This document shows, in pieces, positions 18,589 through 25,480 of a stretch of DNA of 25,480 nt. Position 1 is the first letter of the stretch. Each line of letters starts with the position of its first letter. Source of the stretch: Bondarzewia mesenterica. Lineage: Eukaryota; Basidiomycota; Agaricomycetes; Russulales; Bondarzewiaceae. The notes under the pieces were generated by a model. It did not search any database. It saw nothing but the letters and a program-made list of their open reading frames with translations, and was not told the origin of the DNA. A program made the position numbers and the translations under genes. The stretch covers positions 1 through 25,480 of the forward strand of contig SGPL01000476.1 of NCBI GenBank assembly GCA_004802705.1. Reading direction: 5' to 3'.

Positions 18589-19476
18589 CTACTCGTCAGA
18601 CCTGAGCTCAGGGTAATAGCTGAGATCCCGGTAGTAGATGTCGTACATATGAGTTGAGTATGTCCCCTCCAGCTCGACGGTCACAGAGACGACAAACATA
18701 TGGTTGCTCTTTCCCGTGATATCCAGAGTCGCCTGCAGGTTGGGCCTATTCTCATTTGTGGTGAAATGCATGTAGTCGTCCACTTTCTTGACGAACTCGA
18801 GCTCCTTCCCAGGTTTAACTTTCCGCAACTGCAACTTCTGCGGGACAGAACCCTACCCGGGGACGTAGCCTGCGTATGATGGACTGCCGGGCATGCCGCA
18901 GAACAGACGCTCGTCAATAACGGGCTGCGCCTTAATAAAACGGATCGCCGCGAACAGCTCCTCCCAGTGGTCAAAAGCAAATTCCATGCACCCCCTCTTT
19001 CCCTGACTTTTCCAGTGCCCGTACTCCTTGAACATGTAGTCAGTGTAGTCTGACATGCCGCGCACGAGCCAGATAAGGTGCGCCATCTTGAACTTGACCT
19101 GCGATACTGGAATCTGCCCGTTATTCGCGGAAGACGCGGCCCAGATTTCGCAAAACTCTTTGTGCGCACGCCAGTGCGCGCATTGACAGTCCTGAGGGAT
19201 TTTCGTTTTATTTAATCTTGGATTCACTATGGTTTGGAAATATATTTCAACAGACGACCGCACCTTGTTACGGTACTTGGCCGATCTACAAGGGCGAGAA
19301 CAAGAGATGCACGAACCTGCGAATGAATGAATAAGTCGAGAGAGAGAATGGTGGACGTACTTGCATCTCGAACACTTTAGAGGCGCCTTTTCAGAAATTT
19401 GGCCGTAGAACTGGCAAGAAGGGTTGGAGCAACTTCCAAGGACTTTCTTGATAGATGCAGGCGGACCTGATGGCAT
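18589..19476 (-). pseudogene. MYND-type zinc-finger gene split by an in-frame stop
   Basis: Exons 19476-19361, 19285-19264 and 19191 onward. The first frame stops at TAG 18855-18853 (158 residues, ending SYAGYVPG), but the same frame continues without a further stop to 18589, adding 87 residues (GSVPQKLQLRKVKPGKELEF ... YPELRSDE). No splice pair removes the TAG: the only in-phase one would be a 27-base intron, too short. The MYND finger reads CSNPSC ... KCSRCKSAKYRNKDCQCAHW RAHKEFC; where the family has Tyr-Cys, this has Tyr-Arg, losing one zinc ligand. MYND domains mediate protein contacts in many fungal proteins of unknown role. The two defects suggest a decaying gene, but a shortened functional protein or a sequencing error at the TAG remain possible. 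Confidence 0.7.
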
Positions 19477-19850
19477 CCTGAAATCCTGCCATCAAATTAC
19501 CCGAATAATCCATCATGAGTCGACTCACTTTACACGAATTTGATGGACACTACTGTCGGGTCAGAGTAGACTGCTGATCAAGTCTCTAGATAGCGAGGGT
19601 AGTGACGGACAAGTCGAGTACTGCGTAGAGGGTCAGAGCCTCAGGACGCCTTTTGACCTGCCTTTTGAACGATCTCACTGTGGCCCAAGCTAGCGAGACG
19701 GTGGCACGGTCACAGCGCCCGTAAAAAAGGAGACCGTGAGGTTTCGGAATTGGCCTTAGCTAATGATTGTGGGAATATTAAGATAAGATAAGCGCCCGAT
19801 TTTCACTTTAGTCTGGATATTGATGTACTTAACGTTAGCTTAAGTCCATC
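19477..19850. promoter_or_regulatory. Divergent promoter with tandem GATA sites
   Basis: This 374-base gap lies between the MYND gene and the NUDCD1-like gene. At 19782-19792 it reads GATAAGATAAG, two overlapping HGATAR sites about 60 bases before the NUDCD1-like ATG. GATA factors in fungi serve nitrogen, iron or light control; any such control here is inference. Confidence 0.4.
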
Positions 19851-21835
19851 ATGTTTACCTTTCGTCCCAACCACACTCTCCTCAATCCCAAATTTGAGGG
19901 ATACAAACTTGACTCAATATCTGAAGATAACCTCCCCGTTCACCACGCTCTTCAGCGTAGACCATCGCAGACTGCGTTTTCGGGGAAAGTACCCCTATCT
20001 TTCCAGGAAGTACAGAGCCGTATCCGACACAACCACCTCGCCATCTCTCCCGACACAAAACAGGCGGTATACATAGATGCTGAATTACGCGTAATTGCTA
20101 TAAAATTGGACAATGTGCGTATTTCTTGTTACTCAAGAGTTTTGTGGAGTGAAAAACGCGATCTTGAACTTGGAAGTAGGAAACACCCTTATTCCGTACC
20201 ATCTATGAACTTCCGGAACCTATGCAGACCTCATTGTCTGAGAATTACCAACGAGAGTATCCGTCTGCGGTATTCCTCAATACGGAGATCCTGTTCGTCT
20301 CGGACGGTCATGGGTTGATGTATGTATTGACCGTTCCATCATTCGGAGAAGGAGAGCTCCTCGGCACATACCAACTGCCTACGAATGCTGAATCGGACAC
20401 ATCTCCTTCTTCCTCTACATTTCAAATCCATACTGCTTCCCCAGTTTCAGAGGTGGCTGCCCTTGTCTTGTTGTCCTCAAGGCATCACGATATAAAGGAT
20501 ACAGATACAGCACCCGCCTCTGCATTCAGTCGCAAGCGACACGTTCAATTTGATCTGTTCGCAGCGCGCATCGATCTGCCGGTTCGTAAAGCTCAGGACA
20601 GCGGGATCCCTAACATGGAGGTTGTCTGGCGTCGCCGTGGCGAAGATGTGCCTATCTATACCGCGTACGATCGTAGCCTGAAAACATTCCTCCTCGCAGG
20701 GAACTCTCCCTATCGCCCTTTAGGAACATCAACTACCGAACCCTACGTACCGGTACCTGACGAGATAGCTCCCATACCGCGCGAAGGTGACAATCCCGAC
20801 GGAACAAATACGCCGACCGTCCAAAAGCCGCCACCCTACGCCTGGACGCAAGATTCCGAAGAGTTAACGGTTGTATTCCCTCTTCCTGCATCCACGCTCA
20901 AATCCGACATCCACGTCCTTTTCTCTCCACAGACGCTGACGGCCATTGTCCACGGCGAGAGCTCCGAAACCGTACCGATACCTCACTATTCGGCCGCTCG
21001 TCTTTGGGGAAGCATAACTCCCTCCTCGAGCTTCTGGACGTGGGACGCCCAGGGAACGAGCGCGTACGGGCTGCTCGCGCTGCATCTCGAGAAACAGCAC
21101 GAAGGCACGCGCTGGCTGCACGTGTTCGATCCCGTCGCTCAGGACATAGGTACGGGCATCAGCGCTGACGTGCCAGAGACGCTCGATCCGTCCGAACTCC
21201 ATAACATCCGCGAGTCGCTCGAGAAATACACGATGGCGTTGAGCGAGGGGAAGGACCCGAGCGGGCTGGGGCTTGGAAGCGGCGTGCCTGGCTTGGAAGG
21301 CGAAATGGATGATGAGGTAGATGCAGCGGTCGGGAGTATGGTGTGTCTGACGTGGGTCGCTGAGGACGGAACTGAGCCTGTATGGGCGCGCGATGGTGCC
21401 GATACACCCGTTAATATTCTGTCCACGCCGCTGCCGGGAACGCGGCATTCGGGAGTGTCGGTTGTGGTGAAGAGTACCGTTGATGGGCTTGTGTACACCT
21501 TGTCACACGGAGAGTCGCCGACTTGGCAGCATACGTCCACCTACTCGGCCCTCGCTTTCGTATTGGCTTCAAAACGCGACACACGTTTCACTTATCATGT
21601 CCCGTCCAAGGCGGTTCTTGCATTTGAGAGTGGGACAGCAGAATATGGCGGCAATCTGTACATCTACCGCGCGAGCAAACCGAAGGACATGTGGGCGAAA
21701 CAGGCGATCCTCAAAATTGGGGGAGGAGCGGCAGGGTCAGTTCTCGGAGTGGGCGCAGTACAGAGTAGCGGAGGTCATCTGGTTATCCTATGTCTTTGCG
21801 AGGGGGAGTTGATCGTACTGCCCAACATCATATGA
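19851..21835 (+). CDS. NudC domain-containing protein 1 (NUDCD1)-like, CS domain
   Basis: Two exons, 19851-20114 and 20180-21835, 639 residues. The start MFTFRPNHTLLNPKFEGYKL resembles the NUDCD1 N-terminus. The acceptor before 20180 is fixed because an in-frame TAG lies just upstream. The centre has an HSP20-like CS domain (about residues 307-395): YAWTQDSEELTVVFPLPAST, DIHVLFSPQTLTAIVHGESS, ARLWGSITPSSSFWTWD, LALHLEKQHEGTRWLHVFDP. The flanking halves look like beta-propeller-type sequence (YPSAVFLNTEILFVSDGHGL; YSALAFVLASKRDTRFTYH). In animals NUDCD1 acts as an Hsp90 co-chaperone for beta-propeller and helicase clients; the role in fungi is not established. The second exon is unusually long and intron-free compared with neighbours. 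Confidence 0.88.
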
Positions 21836-22128
21836 TCAGTAATAACAATCGAGGTCGACATGCAACTAGGGTTTTTCTTCCTTCTAGCACATTTTTCGTC
21901 AACTAGCACAAAAATACTAAATACTGAGTACAGAGGTATGAATGAAAGAGCTGTACAGAGTGTGAGAATGACGGCACAACAATTAGCACCCCACGGTGAT
22001 AGATAAACACACATGAAAGGTCGGAACGGACCCAGGATGACAAAAGAGGAAAAAGGAACAAAGATACGATACAGGATCATCATTTGATCATCATACTCAA
22101 CAACGGTTATAAGTTCAAAGTGTGTCCA
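21836..22128. other. Convergent 3' region
   Basis: This 293-base AT-rich stretch lies between the NUDCD1-like stop and the PP2C stop. No coding or RNA feature was recognised; probably 3' UTRs. Confidence 0.6.
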
Positions 22129-24417
22129 TTACCCCTTCAACGGGTCCTCGCTTGAGTCAAGGAAACCCTCCGCCTTCACGCTGGGATCAGGCTCATCTCC
22201 TCCAGGAAGTGAATGGAGCTGTCCAGGGACTGTTGTCGCGAAGCCATTAGGGAGAGGTTGAGGGGGTGGGGGCGTCTCACCCTGCAATGTTCGAGGGGAA
22301 GAGTCGGGTGTGGTCGATGGAAGAGACTGCGACGTCGACGATCCATTCGCCCTAGCTTCCGCGCGATGCCGCTCCGCCTGAGACAAATCGATAACACTGT
22401 CAAATGGCTCCCTAAACGCCTCCTCATCCGCATCTTCAATCTTGAGGTCCCCATCTGCGTCTCTTTCTCCACTGTCCGTCTCATCCTTCTCCAGCTCCTC
22501 CAATTGCTCCTTCAAACTTTTTGTCATGTCCGGCGCGTCTGACCGTCGACTAAACAGCGTGTCGTCATCCGGACTGTCATCGTCGCCAATGTCGTCCGTG
22601 TCGCTACTGTCATCTTGAGACAGCATGGAGTCGCTCGATATGCCAGCTCCAGCATGGTAAGACACTTCGTCTGAGGCGACGATTGTGTATGAGATGACTG
22701 AAGGTTCGGGCGAGCTGCCGATATAATCGTCACTCGAACTCCCCCGCTGCCGCTGCCGCTCTTGTTCCCGCTCTAGACGCTGCTTCTCGTGAGCCGCCCA
22801 CGCCTGCATCTTTGTCTTGAACGCCACCAGTCGTTTAGGCGAATAGAGCTCAGGAAGGGTATCGGGCGTATCGAAGCCCACTTTCCGTTCCACGCGGTCT
22901 TTAATCTTTGCGTACCACTGCTCGCGCGTTTGGCCTTGCAAGAGTGCAACAATCATGACGGTCATGTTATCGCATCCATAACCCGCTCCTACTGTATCTG
23001 GAGCGAGACAGAGATCGCAGAGATTATCGCAAATCTCGGGGAGGGATTTTCCTTGTGATACCTGTAGTCGGACAATATTGACTACCTGCTGAGAGGAAAG
23101 GCAATCCCAGATTCCTAAACCAAATTAAATCAGGAATGATCCAAAGGAGAACGAAACAAACAACATTTACCATCACAGGCAAGTACAATGAACTCATCCA
23201 CCTCTGCGATATCGTGTGTAATGACTTCAGGGTTGGCAGTTATGACCTGCCTCTCTGGGGGAATGGAATAATTCTTCTTGTATTCAAAATCGCCGAGTGC
23301 TCGTGCCAGAGCAAGGTTGCCTGCTGCAACTTGAGAACAAATCTGACGACGACATCTAATGCAACTCACCGTTAACACGACCATATTCAACGTAACCACC
23401 AGCACCGTGAATGCGTTCCCTTTCCACTAGAAGCGATAACGAAGATGAGCTGAGGTGGTGCCTTGTGGACAGAAATAAACACCAACATTCATTCTGAGGT
23501 TTGTGATCGTAGCTCAGAGGCTCCACCGTACCATTGATGCTCATTACAACGCGCGAATCGCCTGCATTAGCCTGGAGAAGAGTTCAATTTCACTGTCTGG
23601 CATATGAAACTAACGACGCACGACGTAGACTTGGTTATCCTTAGTTACCAGCGCCGCTACGGCTGTGCACCCAGAAGGCTCCCTGATGAATGAGGGATCT
23701 GTGTGGTTTTCAGATGGATCGATAGAGCGAAGACAGATCAGAGTGTGTACCCACCTGCGAGCATGTCCTCATCCGTGCCCAAGAATGCTCTTTTCATCGC
23801 TTCCGCGTATTTTCGTTCCTGATATGCTTCTTCTTTCACTAGCCTTTTGTGAACGTTCTGGCCGGCGAACTTTGACACAGCCCCTCCTATACGAATGGCG
23901 TTACTCAAAGTCATCTAAGATGATGGAGTCAGAGCATACCGCCATGTCCGTCGTACACTGCAAAGAATGAGTTCGTTTGTTCATCATCATCCAATCGAAG
24001 TGCGATCGTGTGAGCATCTTCCATGGCTGAATGAAAGGAGTCATAAGTATCTATGTCCCGTGGCAGAGCTGGAGCTGGAGAAGAGATAGAAAATTTTCTC
24101 GGCTGCATGTACATCTCAAACAGCACCTTGTGTCCCCGACAGAGCTGAAGACTGGAAAACGGGTGAGGTACTCACTTATTCTCCATCCCTGCATCTCTGA
24201 GACGCCATACAGAAACCGGTCATCTTCCCCAGATTCGTTATACTTGTTCGTAACTGGAAAAGGAAATGTGAGAGAGATGAAGGTGCAAACTCTCCAAGCA
24301 TTCAGCGACAAGTTCAACCCTCACTGACCTGGTATTGAAAGAGTTTGACCCTAGATGATGACAACCAATGAGTAGCTGGTCGTGTTTTTTAAATCACGAT
24401 GGAATCGCACGCACCAT
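22129..24417 (-). CDS. PTC2: Type 2C protein phosphatase, Ptc2/Ptc3-like
   Basis: Ten coding exons: 24417-24415, 24350-24329, 24253-24176, 24026-23940, 23886-23755, 23698-23622, 23571-23487, 23426-23370, 23320-23171, 23114-22129; 558 residues. The first coding exon is only the ATG, the second 22 bases (GQTLSIP). The PP2C fold covers about residues 20-290: [23 protein letters not shown] (metal site), [99 protein letters not shown]. It is a Mg/Mn-dependent Ser/Thr phosphatase; yeast Ptc2/3 turn off stress MAP kinase, Rad53 and Cdc28 signalling. Conserved Asp residues are all present. The roughly 270-residue tail is acidic and Ser-rich, as in many basidiomycete Ptc2 proteins. MGQTLS could be N-myristoylated; that is inference. 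Confidence 0.95.
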
Positions 24418-24676
24418 GGCTCGTGCCTAATGCAAAACCGTAAAAAAGGGTCGAGTAAAGGCGCAAGTTCGTCTTCGGAAGCAAGCAGGGTTCTGAGGAT
24501 AAGTGGGATACGAAGGCTGAGAGAGGAGGGTCCAGGAAGAGTTATTGAAAAGGAACGGTCGTGTGCGTGGAGACAAATCCGGGCTTTATGAACTTAAGTA
24601 GAGCGTCAGGACGAAGGGCAGTCGAGTCAATGTTTGGCCTGGATTGGCCAGTAGATATGCTTACTTCCCCGCCTCC

Positions 24677-24693
24677 GGCCGGGCTTCCCGGCC
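24677..24693. repeat. Perfect GC hairpin
   Basis: GGCCGGG and CCCGGCC are separated by ctt: a 7-base-pair GC-only stem with a 3-base loop. It sits about 260 bases upstream of the PP2C start in otherwise AT-rich DNA. Confidence 0.6.
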
Positions 24694-25094
24694 CCAATCT
24701 CCCAATACTTATAATTCGAATTTGTCGTTACACTCTAATTGAATTCTTCGTAGTTATGTACCTACTATAAGAGCATCGACGTTGAACACATCAAGTCGAG
24801 CATTGTGCTCTGATGACCAGTGCAAGTCATAAACCGCAGTACGAGAATAACTACAAGGCATCCCATGTTAGTGACCTCACACAGCAGTTATATATGTAGG
24901 TGCAAAATGTAATTAATTGTTGATACATATGCCGCAACAACAACAAAAATATAGCACACAAGTAAGTATAGCATAGGATGGAATACATATATTAACTGAC
25001 CCGCTGTTCGGGTCGTCATGCTTGTTCGCCTCTACGTCCATCAGTAAATGTACATTTTTTGAGCCTATTCAGTCCCTTACAACCGTCTAACACG

Positions 25095-25128
25095 GTCTCG
25101 CCGAACTTGCATTTTCGGCGACTGAGAC
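25095..25128. repeat. Bulged hairpin
   Basis: The inner stem CGCCGAA (25099-25105) pairs with TTCGGCG (25114-25120). An outer stem GTCTC (25095-25099) can alternatively pair with GAGAC (25124-25128) with a bulge. Function unknown; it is 130 bases before the 56-base repeat. Confidence 0.5.
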
Positions 25129-25254
25129 GGCACAGCGGATCTCAGCCCAGATGAGGGCACAGACCATCTATACAAGTCAGCCGACATTCATCGGTGACCA
25201 ACGGTGACGGGTGGGCTCAGCAGTATGTAGGCCAGTCTATGACCGTCGGCTATA

Positions 25255-25345
25255 GCTGGGCCCAGCAAGATACAATATACTACTGGGCTCACCGGCGAGT
25301 GTCTGAGGCTGCTGGGCCCAGCTCAATACACCATACACTGGGGGA
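25255..25345. repeat. Diverged 56-base direct repeat with GCTGGGCCCAGC palindrome core
   Basis: The 12-base palindrome GCTGGGCCCAGC occurs at 25256-25267 and 25312-25323. Each copy is followed by a related stretch (aagATACAatATAC versus tcaATACAccATAC, then ..ctGGG). With one flanking base each side the two cores are exact reverse complements over 14 bases. Further GGGCTCA motifs lie near 25213 and 25284. Confidence 0.6.
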
Positions 25346-25480
25346 ATGGAGTTATTAAATCTGTGAGTAAATGTGAAAATAATGATGAACAAGGACAAAA
25401 TTTAGTCCTGATTTCTGCAAGAGATAAATAGGGTACAAATAGCATATTTATCATGACATGTACTTAGCATTTGCTCTGAT

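Larger units (their letters stand above)
24418..25480. other. Gene-free end of the window
   Basis: The first part is the leader and promoter of the PP2C gene. From about 24700 it is AT-rich, and from 25080 it has hairpins and a diverged direct repeat (listed separately). Open frames are short and motif-free. A degraded mobile-element fragment is possible, but no transposase, integrase or reverse-transcriptase sequence is present. Confidence 0.5.

Noticed and set aside
18828..18855. A short intron removing the in-frame TAG of the MYND gene
   Set aside because: The in-phase GT...AG pair would be 27 bases, far below the intron sizes of about 50 or more seen elsewhere in this window, and it would have no room for a branch site.
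24677..25345. Hairpins and palindromes as proof of a transposon or retroelement
   Set aside because: No coding remnant, no clear terminal repeats and no target-site duplication are visible in the window; reported only as structured repeats.
1..25480. tRNA, rRNA or CRISPR features
   Set aside because: No cloverleaf with a plausible T-loop, no rRNA core sequence and no regularly spaced repeat array were found by eye on either strand.

Overview
The window is nuclear DNA of a filamentous basidiomycete, most likely an Agaricomycete (mushroom or polypore type). The evidence is: protein genes broken by many short introns of about 50-75 bases with GT...AG borders; GC-rich coding exons; the fungal versions of Mon1, Arc1, Dpb3 and a Ptc2-type phosphatase; and BTB and F-box proteins of the kind expanded in mushroom-forming fungi. 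I saw no rRNA, tRNA, CRISPR array or intact transposon. Four unresolved bases (n) are present. I built exon models by hand, joining splice sites so that phase and family motifs stay intact. Every complete model has a coding length divisible by three.

Layout: (1) 1-598 minus, start of a conserved fungal protein with a nucleotidyltransferase-like segment, cut by the window edge. (2) 1071-2781 minus, Arc1/EMAPII-type tRNA-binding synthetase cofactor. It is divergent from (3) 3032-4644 plus, a 2-oxoglutarate/Fe(II) dioxygenase with 18- and 6-base microexons; two CACGTG boxes lie between them. (4) 5086-6599 minus, Dpb3/CHRAC-like histone-fold protein with a long disordered tail. (5) 6985-7595 minus, Hsp20 with a perfect heat-shock element and TATA box. 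It is divergent from (6) 7934-9645 plus, guanine deaminase with a GC-AG intron. (7) 10688-11814 plus, BTB protein; (8) 12120-14042 minus, F-box protein; (9) 14332-15399 minus, second BTB protein. (10) 16080-18488 plus, MON1. (11) 18589-19476 minus, MYND-type gene broken by an in-frame stop and lacking one zinc ligand. It is divergent from (12) 19851-21835 plus, NUDCD1-like CS-domain protein. (13) 22129-24417 minus, PP2C phosphatase whose first coding exon is only the ATG. The last 1 kb has no gene but holds a diverged 56-base direct repeat and several hairpins.

Most genes are unrelated housekeeping functions: translation, replication/chromatin, protein folding, purine salvage, vesicle fusion and signalling. 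The exception is 10.7-15.4 kb, where an F-box gene sits between two BTB genes. All three belong to families that elsewhere recruit substrates to cullin ubiquitin ligases, so this is the accessory-like part of the window. I did not find a clearly new multi-gene system. The most unusual items are the microexon that carries the cosubstrate-binding motif of the dioxygenase, the decaying MYND gene, the shared cysteine motif of the BTB proteins, the heat-shock promoter architecture and the GC-AG intron.
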